Of a DNA stretch of 64,000 nt, positions 1 through 7,969 are shown piece by piece. Made by a program: the position numbers and the translations under genes. The stretch spans positions 1-64,000 of the forward strand of contig LADT01000087.1 in assembly GCA_000961765.1 (NCBI GenBank), read 5' to 3'. Each line of letters starts with the position of its first letter. Within the stretch, counting starts at the first letter, position 1. The notes under the pieces were generated by a model. That model ran no database searches and had not been told where the DNA came from. It saw nothing but the letters and a program-made list of their open reading frames with translations. This DNA is from Clostridiaceae bacterium BRH_c20a (GTDB lineage: Bacteria; Bacillota; Peptococcia; Peptococcales; BICA1-8).

Positions 1-317
1 CCTAATTGGTGATAGAGTTGCTGCAGGAATAGATAACCGCCATTAAAGGAACGTTGTTTATCTTTATCGATTAATTTTGATTGATTATATTTAACAATAA
101 CTTCACGTTTGAGTTCTTTTTCCATTTGATTCAATTCATTAATGTAGTTTTTAGCCCATTCATAAGGATCCTGTCCATTTAACTTTTCCCTGAGTTCGGC
201 TTCGGTTCCGAGTTTCTCTACAATCACTGAAGAATTTGACTGAGTCTTACTGTTGTAAACAGATTTTATTACATAAAGTGAAGCTGCATTTTTAGACCTG
301 GTCACCTTGAGTCTCAT
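1..317 (-). CDS. IS1634-like transposase, N-terminal part (truncated by window edge)
   Basis: Reading the minus strand from the ATG at 317-315 gives an open frame of about 105 codons that runs off the left edge without a stop. It begins MRLKVTRSKNAASLYVIKSV and continues with a basic, lysine-rich stretch. This opening (short beta strands rich in K/R, then a region containing an E-K-L-G motif) resembles the N-terminus of IS1634-type (IS4 superfamily DDE) transposases; the DDE catalytic region lies outside the window, so activity cannot be judged. It reads away from the S1-domain gene. In related Firmicutes a divIC-type gene often precedes the S1 gene, so the element may have inserted there; that is inference. 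Confidence 0.6.
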   Translation of the reverse strand, partial: MRLKVTRSKNAASLYVIKSVYNSKTQSNSSVIVEKLGTEAELREKLNGQDPYEWAKNYINELNQMEKELKREVIVKYNQSKLIDKDKQRSFNGGYLFLQQLYHQL

Positions 318-344
318 TACAAATATCGCCCCCTTTCCCCTATA

Positions 345-380
345 TTATAACACAGTGCGACAAAGTGCGATACACAAAAA
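345..380. mobile_element. Probable end of the IS1634-like element
   Basis: Just upstream of the transposase start are two short related words, GTGCGACAAAGTGCGATACAC (20-base core at about 356-375), followed by an A-rich run. They lie where the terminal inverted repeat of the element should be. The other end is outside the window, so neither the exact boundary nor a target duplication can be confirmed. Confidence 0.3.
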
Positions 381-493
381 AAGAAAAAAACAAAAAAAAT
401 AAGCCTATATCAAGGCTTTCTGGGATTTTTCCTTATGCAACTGTCAAAGACCCGATTATGCGGGCTAAAGAGGCACAACGATAAATTGGTGTC

Positions 494-523
494 TTGACAT
501 TTTAAAGCCTGGGTGGATATAAT
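494..523 (+). promoter_or_regulatory. Sigma-A promoter of the S1-domain gene
   Basis: A perfect TTGACA (494-499) is followed after 18 bases by a perfect TATAAT (518-523), 37 bases upstream of the ATG at 560. This gives the S1 gene its own vegetative promoter, which fits with it having been separated from its former upstream neighbours by the insertion element. Confidence 0.8.
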
Positions 524-559
524 AAATTATCTGATTTATAGGGAGGATTTAATTTTAGT

Positions 560-910
560 ATGTCCATAGCAAAAGGGCAAATTGTAGAAGGTATTGTTAC
601 AGGAATTACTAAATTTGGTGCGTTTGTCGAACTTCCGGGAGGAATTACAGGCTTAGTTCATATTTCTGAAGTTGCGGATAGCTACGTAAAAGATGTTAGT
701 GATTTTTTAAAAGAACAGGATAAGATTAGAGTTAAGGTAATTAACATTGACACTAATGGTAAAATTGGGTTATCCATCCGACAAGCCAAAGTTAAGCCAG
801 ATATTCCCTTCGAGGAGAAGTTAACGAGATATTTGAAGGACAGTGATGAGAGAATTGCATCATTGAATAAGAATATTAATTCAAAAAGAAAAAGTGGAAG
901 CAAATATTAG
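560..910 (+). CDS. S1 RNA-binding domain protein (YugI / general stress protein 13-like)
   Basis: A 116-residue protein whose first 75 residues form a single S1/OB-fold domain: GQIVEGIVTGITKFGAFVEL, then the GLVHISE signature and a KVKV...GKIGLSIRQ end. The rest is a charged, lysine-rich tail. Proteins of this type bind RNA or associate with ribosomes; in clostridia the gene commonly sits between divIC and ppx/gppA, and here ppx/gppA does follow. GGAGGAT at 541-547 is the ribosome site, about 12 bases from the ATG. It has its own promoter upstream and a terminator immediately downstream, so it is probably monocistronic. Confidence 0.85.
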   Translation: MSIAKGQIVEGIVTGITKFGAFVELPGGITGLVHISEVADSYVKDVSDFLKEQDKIRVKVINIDTNGKIGLSIRQAKVKPDIPFEEKLTRYLKDSDERIASLNKNINSKRKSGSKY

Positions 911-933
911 AGCACCCGAAGGGTGCTTTTTTA
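911..933 (+). terminator. Rho-independent terminator after the S1 gene
   Basis: Perfect 7-bp stem AGCACCC-GAA-GGGTGCT followed by six T, directly after the stop codon. Confidence 0.9.
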
Positions 934-1051
934 ACGCGCCAGAGCTTAATTATACTAACGAAGGGTTGATTAATGTAAAATGTAGAATTGAGAATTGGGA
1001 GCTTTTATGAGTTTTTTTGTGCTTTGATATAGTGAAGGGGATGATGGTAAT

Positions 1052-1921
1052 ATGAGAATTGCTGCAATAGATATTGGTACAAATAGTACGCGGCTGTTGG
1101 TGGCTAATTATATTGGTGGTCAGGTTATTCCCCTATATACTGAGTTGGAGGCCACTCGTATAGGTGAAGGAGTAGGAGGTGCAGGGATAATAAGCCGCTG
1201 TGCTTTGACGAGGACGCTGGAGTGTTTAGAAAGGTATATCAATAAATGTATTCAGTTTAAAGTAGAAAAGGTAAGACTTGTTGCCACTAGTGCTGTTAGG
1301 GATGCACAGAATAAATTAGAAGTGGCTGAGGAAGTCTACAAAAATACGAGGTTCCAGCTGGAAATTTTAACTGGAGAAAAGGAAGCGGAGCTCAGCTATC
1401 TAGGAGTAATAAGTGATTTAGAACAGGCTGAGTTAAAGAAATACATTGTTTTAGATCTGGGCGGTGGTAGTACGGAGCTTATTTATCCTAGTCCCAAAGG
1501 CATAGAATTTAGAAGTGTGAATTTAGGAGCTGTACGACTCTTTGAGAATAAAAAACTAATGGATGAAACATTGACTATTCTTGCCAACCTAATTCCAAAG
1601 GGATTTCCGGTAAAGCCCATTTTAGTAGGAGTGGGAGGAACGGTGACTACTTTGGCTGCTATTAAATTGGGGCTAGAAAAATATGACCCTGCTCAGGTGC
1701 ACGGTTATCATTTATATCTTGAAGATATCAGAAGTATTGGCAATAAGCTTAATAAGTTAAGCCTAGATCAACGAAAAACAGTAAAAGGACTCCAGTTAGA
1801 AAGGGCAGATATTATTCCTTATGGCATATATATTCTAGAAAAGGTTATGGAAGTATTAGGTGTTAAGAAAATTACTGCCAGTGAAAAGGATATTTTGTAT
1901 GGAATTATAATTACGGCGTAA
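1052..1921 (+). CDS. Ppx/GppA family phosphatase (exopolyphosphatase-type)
   Basis: A 289-residue protein of the ASKHA (actin/hsp70) phosphatase superfamily. The N-terminal phosphate-1 loop reads AAIDIGTNSTRLLVA (residues 4-18), and the second nucleotide-binding loop LDLGGGSTELI is at about residues 134-144; a third glycine loop GVGGTVTTLAA is near residue 193. Family members hydrolyse polyphosphate or pppGpp; this short form lacks the C-terminal HD domain of E. coli Ppx/GppA, so it resembles the small two-domain enzymes. Exact substrate cannot be read from sequence. RBS GAAGGGGATG lies upstream. A small zinc-ribbon gene follows 49 bases downstream and may be co-transcribed. Confidence 0.88.
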   Translation: MRIAAIDIGTNSTRLLVANYIGGQVIPLYTELEATRIGEGVGGAGIISRCALTRTLECLERYINKCIQFKVEKVRLVATSAVRDAQNKLEVAEEVYKNTRFQLEILTGEKEAELSYLGVISDLEQAELKKYIVLDLGGGSTELIYPSPKGIEFRSVNLGAVRLFENKKLMDETLTILANLIPKGFPVKPILVGVGGTVTTLAAIKLGLEKYDPAQVHGYHLYLEDIRSIGNKLNKLSLDQRKTVKGLQLERADIIPYGIYILEKVMEVLGVKKITASEKDILYGIIITA

Positions 1922-1970
1922 GATGGGAAATGCTAATCTATAAGCACATTTTTAGGAGGTATTTCCTGTT

Positions 1971-2120
1971 ATGGTAGATAATGCTGAGAAAAGCTATAAA
2001 TGCAGCCAGTGTGGCATGATGTTTACTGATGCTCGAGAAAAATTAGAATGCCCTTTTTGCCATCACCACTGTCAACAAGGTGAATGTGAAGTACTGTATT
2101 CTTCAAACGAAGAATATTAA
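1971..2120 (+). CDS. Small zinc-ribbon protein (49 aa)
   Basis: Starts at ATG 1971 behind a strong TAGGAGGT (1953-1960) and ends at TAA 2118. The product begins MVDNAEKSYKCSQCGMMF and contains C11-x2-C14 and C27-x2-C30 knuckles followed by C34 and C39, so it looks like a rubredoxin/zinc-ribbon-type metal-binding miniprotein. No function is recognised. It closely follows the Ppx/GppA gene in the same orientation. Confidence 0.65.
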   Translation: MVDNAEKSYKCSQCGMMFTDAREKLECPFCHHHCQQGECEVLYSSNEEY

Positions 2121-2375
2121 AACGTCTATTCGTCTATTCGTGGGCGAGTGAGCGCGAAGAGGCATCTGACGAATGATGACTTTTTGGGATGAATCTTCAA
2201 TGAGGTCAAACTGAATGATGCATCAGATGCATGACATTTTATCTTGATGCATCCCGGATATTGACCAGTGAGTGTGTTGCGCTAAATACTATTTTTTAGG
2301 GTTGTCAGAAACTGGTCACTGGGCACGAAACCCCAAAAAGTGACTCAAATCTAGTCACCAGTCACCAGTAACTTT
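2121..2375. repeat. Composite repeat spacer (families A, F, D)
   Basis: This gap holds no gene. It begins with a family A word (a CGTCTATT doublet, then GTGGGCGAGTGAGCGCGA, 2123-2160), continues with family F GATGCATC words (2215-2257, including a CATCAGATGCATGA self-complementary core) and ends with family D words (ACTGGTCACTGGGCACGA and GTCACCAGTCACCAGTAAC, 2308-2372). Each word recurs in other spacers of the window. Confidence 0.75.
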
Positions 2376-2424
2376 ATGAAAAAACCTACCCGTTTGTTTG
2401 TAACAAATGGGTAGGTTTTTTCAT
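2376..2424 (+). terminator. Long perfect hairpin before the SPOCS-like gene
   Basis: ATGAAAAAACCTACCCGTTTG at 2376-2396 is repeated inverted at 2402-2424 around a TTTGT loop. The A/T-flanked stem would terminate transcription in either direction. It sits only 37 bases upstream of the next start codon, so a promoter for that gene must lie after or within it. Confidence 0.75.
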
Positions 2425-2461
2425 ACTATATTGTGCATTAATTTAAAGGAGTGTGAAAGCC

Positions 2462-3553
2462 ATGTATCGCCCTAATAATCAGCAAGGTGTTACTTATGTC
2501 TGGAATAATGCGGAGGGGCTTTTGGGTGATGACATAACTTTTTTAGTTTGTAGAGCACTTGTTAAGCTGCCACCGGCCCGACGGGATGTAGGGGAAGTAG
2601 TTGGGATAAATAGCAGGAATATCGTTGAGGGTGTTTCCTGGAATTTAAGCCCCAAAGCTATTATAGGCAGGCTGCTAGTAGACTTGAATTTGGAATTGCC
2701 CGGAGAGATAGAAAGTACCGAGCTAGTGAAGCTGGCCCTTCCTTACCGGACTTCAATAAAATCCCTTCGTATGGGAGAGGTGGTCCCAGAAGTCAAATAT
2801 ATCTATGCCAAAAAGGTAGGCGTAGATAGCATTCTCGTGGAAGGTATAATTACCCTAGCAAGTCTAGGATATCTTCCGTGGCGGAGTGAAGTAGATATTA
2901 CCGGGGAGTTTTCAGGGGTAAGTACTATTAAAGTAGGTATGTCTTTGCCTGAAATAAAAGAAACGGTTAGTGCCCAGGTCAGGTTTATTTTATCAGGGCA
3001 TAAATTAGAGGACTCATTATTAACTGTATCGGGCTGGAAAGAAACCTTTCTTATGTATATCAGCGGAAAAAGCAGGGGCGAGCAAGTTGTAGTTACTCAG
3101 CAAGTAGAGCCCTTTACAGAAAGCATAATGTTAAATACAAAGGTACAGTCTATAGGTGCTTTGGAAGTTTCCAGCGGTAGTTTGCGGACTAGTGTTTTAG
3201 ATAAGCGGGAAGTATTAGTAGAAGGTGATTTTTTTCTTATAATTAGTCCGGGATTCCATATAGAGGAGGCCTTTGCGCCCCAGGAAGTTATGTTAAAAGT
3301 AAAAGAACTGGTAGAAAAAGTCCAAGAAAGAAAAAAAGAGAAAAAGAACGAGGAAGTGCATAATATCAAGAAAGAAGTTAAAATAGTTACACATGAGAAA
3401 GAAGAAGTTCCTGCCAGCCCTAAAGAAGGAGCTCTCGAGATTCCTGATAAGACCGATACAGAATCGGGGAATAATAAAGACAACGAAATTGAAATTTTAA
3501 GGGTATCCAGGAAAGATAAGCTTAATAAGCATCTGCGTAAGCTAAAGGACTAA
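2462..3553 (+). CDS. Putative SPOCS (DUF3794)-domain protein, possibly spore-coat related
   Basis: About 363 residues. The longest frame begins at GTG 2453, but AAAGGAG at 2445-2451 is well spaced only for the ATG at 2462. The central part (roughly residues 90-280) has repeated beta-strand modules, such as ILVEGIITLASLGYLP and an FTESIMLN segment, like the SPOCS domains of SpoVID/SafA-type proteins. The C-terminal third is low-complexity and charged (KERKKEKKNEEV-type runs), which is common in coat-associated proteins. It precedes spoIIE, so a sporulation role fits, but the domain match is by eye and not strong. No signal peptide or membrane segment. Confidence 0.45.
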   Translation: MYRPNNQQGVTYVWNNAEGLLGDDITFLVCRALVKLPPARRDVGEVVGINSRNIVEGVSWNLSPKAIIGRLLVDLNLELPGEIESTELVKLALPYRTSIKSLRMGEVVPEVKYIYAKKVGVDSILVEGIITLASLGYLPWRSEVDITGEFSGVSTIKVGMSLPEIKETVSAQVRFILSGHKLEDSLLTVSGWKETFLMYISGKSRGEQVVVTQQVEPFTESIMLNTKVQSIGALEVSSGSLRTSVLDKREVLVEGDFFLIISPGFHIEEAFAPQEVMLKVKELVEKVQERKKEKKNEEVHNIKKEVKIVTHEKEEVPASPKEGALEIPDKTDTESGNNKDNEIEILRVSRKDKLNKHLRKLKD

Positions 3554-3635
3554 AGTTAATTTTGTTATGGTTGCTATGATAATAACAGTGATAAAATCGA
3601 TAAGAAGTTACTGATGTTATTCGACATAATTTTTC

Positions 3636-3660
3636 AAGGGTGCCTTGGGCGCCCTTTTTG
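3636..3660 (+). terminator. Terminator after the SPOCS-like gene
   Basis: AGGGTGCC-TTG-GGCGCCCT stem followed by a T run, 83 bases after the stop codon. Confidence 0.8.
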
Positions 3661-3945
3661 TTTTGTAACAGTAATGCTTTGTTTCTTAATTTAGTATAAG
3701 GGCAAGTATTTGCAAGGAACAATTTAGCATAGTTTATCTATGCTTTAACTTATCCAAACTTACAGAAATTCTTTCTTCGGGTTAAAAGTTATCTTTAAAG
3801 TAGTTCAAACCTTAAAAATTAGTATATGTTGTAAATTAAAGGGGTAATTTTTGGTAAATAACCTACAGTTTGTGACAAATAATTCCAATTACATCAATTA
3901 TAATTAAAAACAGCTTTATTTTTTACAAAAGAAGGTGTTGTTCGG
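3661..3945 (+). other. spoIIE upstream region, no gene seen
   Basis: A very AT-rich leader with no convincing ORF. The only Spo0A-like 7-mer nearby is TTCGACA at 3620-3626 (inverted), more than 300 bases from the spoIIE start, so no clear Spo0A control is visible. A TTTGTGACAAAT word at 3868-3879 is a small near-palindrome of unknown meaning. Confidence 0.4.
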
Positions 3946-6294
3946 ATGTTGGAAAAAATGGTAACAAAGCAGCAAAAAGCTAGTTTGACTATAGTTAATT
4001 GGCTGAAATGGGAAAATATACTCTTTGCATTGATAGGTTATATCCTGTCGCAATCAGTTATTTTAGGGGAAATACGCCCCTTTGCCCCAGCTTTAGTAGG
4101 GGCTATTTCTGTTTGGGATAAACAAAGAAGATGGTGGGCCTTAGCGGGGGCCCTTTTAGGGAGCTGGATGATCAGCATAGGCTTTCTCGGTTTGGCCAGT
4201 ACCATTATCCTGCTTCTAATCTTTGGAACCCTTCATAAGCAGTTCCTTATCAATCGACAGCAGTGGTTAATCGTGCCTGGACTAGTTACAGCCATTGTCC
4301 TTATTACTAAAGGTGTATTTATAATTTTTGGACAAAGTTCCCTTTATGGTTGGGTTGCTATAACCTTTGAAAGTATTTTTGCCGGACTGATTACTTTGGT
4401 CACTCTTACTGCGCTAGGGGCCTGGGAAAAAAAGAACCGCAGTATTCAGCTGGCTTTGGAAGATAAGATCAGCTGCTTTATTGTCGGTCTAGGAATTCTC
4501 CTGGGCTTAAGTAATTTAGAGTTAGCATATATAAATATCCAGAGCTTTATTTCTAGAGTAGCAGTTTTATTGGGGGCATATTTTGCTGGCCCCGGTGGTG
4601 GAGCGGCTATGGGAACTCTAGTAGGGCTAGTCCCAAGTATGAGTGGAAACATAAGTACAGCCAGCATTGGTTTTTACGCCTTATCAGGTTTATTGGGAGG
4701 TATATTTAAAGGATTAGGCAGAGTTGGAGTATTAATTGGCTTTGCTTTAGGCAATTTGATGCTATCTATGTATTTTTCCGGACAAGAACAAGTCATTATG
4801 GCCTTGGTGGAAACGGGTTTGGCGGGACTCCTATTTTTGTTAATACCTAATAAATATATGATGAAAGAAGAAAAGGCTGAAATAGATGGTTCGCCTGCAG
4901 TAGAAGAAAGTACAAAAAAATTAGAGCGTATGTCCAGAGTGTTTAATGAGCTTAGTAAAGCCTTTATCCCAATGACTGCTGCAGTGGAAGAGGAGGAAAA
5001 GGATAATAATAAAAAGGATAATAATCCTTTAACATATATACTTAATGAGGTTGCAAAACAAGTTTGCGACAGATGCACACTTTGCTCTATTTGCTGGGAC
5101 AAAGAATTTTATAAGACCTATCGATCCTTGGTAGAGGTCTGCTCTAAATGTGAATTTAACGGCAATATTTCTGAGCAGACTTTTTCCATGGACTTACAAA
5201 GAAGATGTATGCGCCTAAGGGAGCTCGGTGTTGCCTTGATGTATCAGCTAAAGCTTTATAAGCAGGAGAAAAAGTATCAGGACAAGCTTTTGGGTTCCCA
5301 ACAGTTAGTTGCTCGACAGTTAGCAGGTATGGCGGAGCTTGTAAAAGGCTTTTCTCAAGAATTAAAAATTCGGGAAAGCAGTGATGAAGATTTAGCCCAA
5401 TATCTTAAGGGATATCTTTTAGATGAGAATATAAAAGTGCAAAATATCAAAGTTATTGAGACTTCGGTAGGGGATAAGGAAATTATTGTGGTGCAAAAAG
5501 CCTGTCCTGAACAAAATTGGTGTACTCAATTTATAGCACCAAAGATATCCCAGTTACTAGACCGAACCTATACTGTAAAAGAACATAGATGTCCCACTGC
5601 CGGCAATAAAAGCTGTACATATCATCTAAACCCCAGTAAGACATACTCGGTTACTACCGGAGTAGCTATGGCTATCAAAGAAGGCAGTGATGTTTCAGGT
5701 GATAATTGGTCCTGTGTCAGCTTGCCTAATCGGAAATTTCTTATGGTTCTAAGTGACGGGATGGGTGCAGGCCTTAGAGCTTCTGAAGAAAGTACTACTG
5801 CCATTAACCTATTAGAACAGCTTTTAGCAGCAGGGCTCAGCATCAAAATGGCTGTTGATACGGTCAATTCCGTGTTATTCTTGCGCTCTGGCGATGAGAT
5901 TTTTACCACAATTGATCTAACTGTAATAAATGAGGTTACGGCATTAGTGGAATTTATTAAAATTGGTGCAGCGCCTTCTTTTATAAAAAGGCGCACACAA
6001 GTACAAGCAGTTAGAGCTAAAACACTTCCGGTAGGGATTTTTAACCAGGTAGAATCTGAAAGCTTTGTTTATCCAGTTCAGGTGGGAGATCTAATTATCA
6101 ATATGAGCGACGGGGTTTTTGAGGTATTAGATGGAAACATTGAAGATTGGTACCGGGTTATTCAAGCTTTGCCTCAGGATGATCCGCAGAATATTGCTAA
6201 CTACCTAATTGAATTGGCTAGAAAGACCCTGCGAGGCAAAATTAATGATGATTTAACGGTTTTGGTAGCCCGTGTCGACTATCGGGCTGAATAA
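3946..6294 (+). CDS. spoIIE: Stage II sporulation protein E (membrane PP2C phosphatase)
   Basis: 782 residues. SpoIIE dephosphorylates SpoIIAA in the forespore to activate sigma-F and also associates with the polar septum. The sequence shows the expected three parts: about ten hydrophobic segments in residues 20-305 (including the glycine-rich AGPGGGAAMGTLVGL loop), a central regulatory region with cysteine pairs (CDRCTLCSICW, CSKCEF), and a C-terminal PP2C domain with LSDGMGAGLRASEES, GDEIFTTIDLTV and the closing INDDLTVLVARV, which carry the metal-binding aspartates. The length is close to the B. subtilis protein (827). RBS GAAGGTG is upstream. tilS and ftsH follow, as in many spore-formers. 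Confidence 0.96.
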   Translation: MLEKMVTKQQKASLTIVNWLKWENILFALIGYILSQSVILGEIRPFAPALVGAISVWDKQRRWWALAGALLGSWMISIGFLGLASTIILLLIFGTLHKQFLINRQQWLIVPGLVTAIVLITKGVFIIFGQSSLYGWVAITFESIFAGLITLVTLTALGAWEKKNRSIQLALEDKISCFIVGLGILLGLSNLELAYINIQSFISRVAVLLGAYFAGPGGGAAMGTLVGLVPSMSGNISTASIGFYALSGLLGGIFKGLGRVGVLIGFALGNLMLSMYFSGQEQVIMALVETGLAGLLFLLIPNKYMMKEEKAEIDGSPAVEESTKKLERMSRVFNELSKAFIPMTAAVEEEEKDNNKKDNNPLTYILNEVAKQVCDRCTLCSICWDKEFYKTYRSLVEVCSKCEFNGNISEQTFSMDLQRRCMRLRELGVALMYQLKLYKQEKKYQDKLLGSQQLVARQLAGMAELVKGFSQELKIRESSDEDLAQYLKGYLLDENIKVQNIKVIETSVGDKEIIVVQKACPEQNWCTQFIAPKISQLLDRTYTVKEHRCPTAGNKSCTYHLNPSKTYSVTTGVAMAIKEGSDVSGDNWSCVSLPNRKFLMVLSDGMGAGLRASEESTTAINLLEQLLAAGLSIKMAVDTVNSVLFLRSGDEIFTTIDLTVINEVTALVEFIKIGAAPSFIKRRTQVQAVRAKTLPVGIFNQVESESFVYPVQVGDLIINMSDGVFEVLDGNIEDWYRVIQALPQDDPQNIANYLIELARKTLRGKINDDLTVLVARVDYRAE

Positions 6295-6320
6295 ATGGGA
6301 AAAATTTAAGCAGGAGAAAA

Positions 6321-6356
6321 TAAACACCTACAGAATTAACTCTGTAGGTGTTTACT
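6321..6356 (+). terminator. Terminator after spoIIE
   Basis: A 14-bp perfect stem, TAAACACCTACAGA (6321-6334) and TCTGTAGGTGTTTA (6341-6354), around ATTAAC. It lacks a long T tract but is strong and symmetrical, so it may act on either strand. Confidence 0.7.
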
Positions 6357-6361
6357 AAATT

Positions 6362-6438
6362 CAAGGTTAAGGTTTCGCTTCGCTAGGTTAAGGTTAAGGA
6401 AATAGTTCTTCTCAACCTCAACCTCAACCTTAGCCTTA
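6362..6438. repeat. Family C inverted hexamer pair
   Basis: AAGGTTAAGG units with the TTTCGCTTCGCTAGG core (6362-6400) face CAACCTCAACCTTAGCCTTA (6412-6438) across a spacer of about 12 bases, forming a hairpin immediately upstream of the tilS ribosome site. Confidence 0.8.
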
Positions 6439-6453
6439 ATTTCGGAGGAAATA

Positions 6454-7860
6454 ATGACGGACACTTTTTTGGAAAGAGTTAAAAATACAATAGAAAAATA
6501 TCAGATGCTTGCTGTTAAAGACGTAGTTTTGGTAGGAGTATCAGGTGGTCCTGATTCGGTAGCTCTTTTAAATATTCTTTTTCTTTTAAAAGAAAAGTAT
6601 CAGTTAAACCTTTTCGTTGTGCATGTAAACCATATGTTTAGAGGAATGCAAGCACAACGGGAGGCGGAGTTTGTTGCTGAATTAGCTGAAAGTAGGGGAC
6701 TGGGATATAGGATTTTTGAAAGAGATGTGCCGAAGCTCATTAGAGAAGAAGGACTTTCTCCCCAGGAAGCCGGACATCGGGTACGCAAACAAATATTTCA
6801 GCAGCTTGGTCAGGAAATTGGAGCCCAGAAATTGGCCTTGGGTCATCATGCAGAGGATAGAGCAGAGACAGTACTCCTGCATATAATTCAAGGAACCGGT
6901 CTTGAGGGTTTAGCGGGAATGCTGCCGGTTAGTGGATGGACCATTAGACCTCTGGCTCAAACATATAAAGACGAAATAATTAATTATTGCAAGGAAAACG
7001 GTTTGACTTTTTATTTAGACCCCAGTAATAAAAAACCTGTTTATCTGCGCAATAAAATAAGGCTTGAGCTATTACCCTATCTTAAAAAAGAGCTTAATCC
7101 CCAGATAGTGGAGTCTTTAGTAAAACTGGAAAACATTGCTGCTGAAGATAACCGGTTTCTAGATGAATTAACCGAAAAATTACTGCCAGGCTTTTTAATA
7201 TCCTCCCAAAAGGGTAAGCTTATACTAAGCACTGTGAAATTGAATGGAGAACATCTGGCTTTACAAAGAAGGATTCTTCGCAAGGTATATAATGTAATGC
7301 GCCCGGAAGAGCAGGGGCTCAGCTTTAACCATGTAGAAAGGCTTTTAGAGCTTTGTCAAGCAGCTAAAGGTGCTAAACAGCTTAATTTACCAAGGGCAAT
7401 AGTTGTTAAAAAGAACTATGATTATCTGGAATTTTTAGATGAGGAAGTTCACTCTCCAGAAAAAACTGAAGGGTTTACAATTTTATGGGAGATACCAGGG
7501 AGAGTTGAACTCCATAAACATATTACTTTTAATGCTTTTTATACAAGTACCAAGCCTATTGTGTTTAAGGATTTTTATCAAGTCACCTTGGATGGTGATA
7601 AAATTAGATCTCCCTTAATAATAAGGCAAAGAAAACCGGGTGATCGGATTAAGCCATTAGGTATGGAAGGGACCAAAAAGCTTAAAGATATATTTATTGA
7701 TCAAAAAATTGCTAAAGAAGTGAGGGATGAAGTACCGATAGTATGTTGTGGTGAAGAAATAATTTGGTTGCCAGGAATTACTATGCATAACGATTATAAA
7801 GTTAGTTCCAACACAAAATGTTACCTCAACTTAGAGCTGGTTAAGGATGAATATGTTTGA
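6454..7860 (+). CDS. tilS: tRNA(Ile)-lysidine synthetase
   Basis: 468 residues. TilS converts C34 of the CAU-anticodon isoleucine tRNA to lysidine using ATP and lysine, changing its decoding from AUG to AUA; it is essential. The PP-loop ATP motif SGGPDS is at residues 30-35, and the HVNHMFRG and LGHHAEDRAET segments typical of the N-ATPase domain follow. The C-terminal portion has the TilS-specific RQRKPGDRIKPLGMEGTKKLKDIF motif region (20-residue core) and IWLPGI end. RBS CGGAGGAA directly precedes the ATG. It is followed 110 bases later by ftsH, a common linkage. Confidence 0.95.
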   Translation: MTDTFLERVKNTIEKYQMLAVKDVVLVGVSGGPDSVALLNILFLLKEKYQLNLFVVHVNHMFRGMQAQREAEFVAELAESRGLGYRIFERDVPKLIREEGLSPQEAGHRVRKQIFQQLGQEIGAQKLALGHHAEDRAETVLLHIIQGTGLEGLAGMLPVSGWTIRPLAQTYKDEIINYCKENGLTFYLDPSNKKPVYLRNKIRLELLPYLKKELNPQIVESLVKLENIAAEDNRFLDELTEKLLPGFLISSQKGKLILSTVKLNGEHLALQRRILRKVYNVMRPEEQGLSFNHVERLLELCQAAKGAKQLNLPRAIVVKKNYDYLEFLDEEVHSPEKTEGFTILWEIPGRVELHKHITFNAFYTSTKPIVFKDFYQVTLDGDKIRSPLIIRQRKPGDRIKPLGMEGTKKLKDIFIDQKIAKEVRDEVPIVCCGEEIIWLPGITMHNDYKVSSNTKCYLNLELVKDEYV

Positions 7861-7969
7861 AAAGTTAGGCGTATTATGGTAAAGTATATTGGTATTAAAT
7901 AATCTAGTTTAACTGTACCTTTTTCTGGTACTGACAAATTTGACTGACATTTGGAGAGGAGGTAAATAT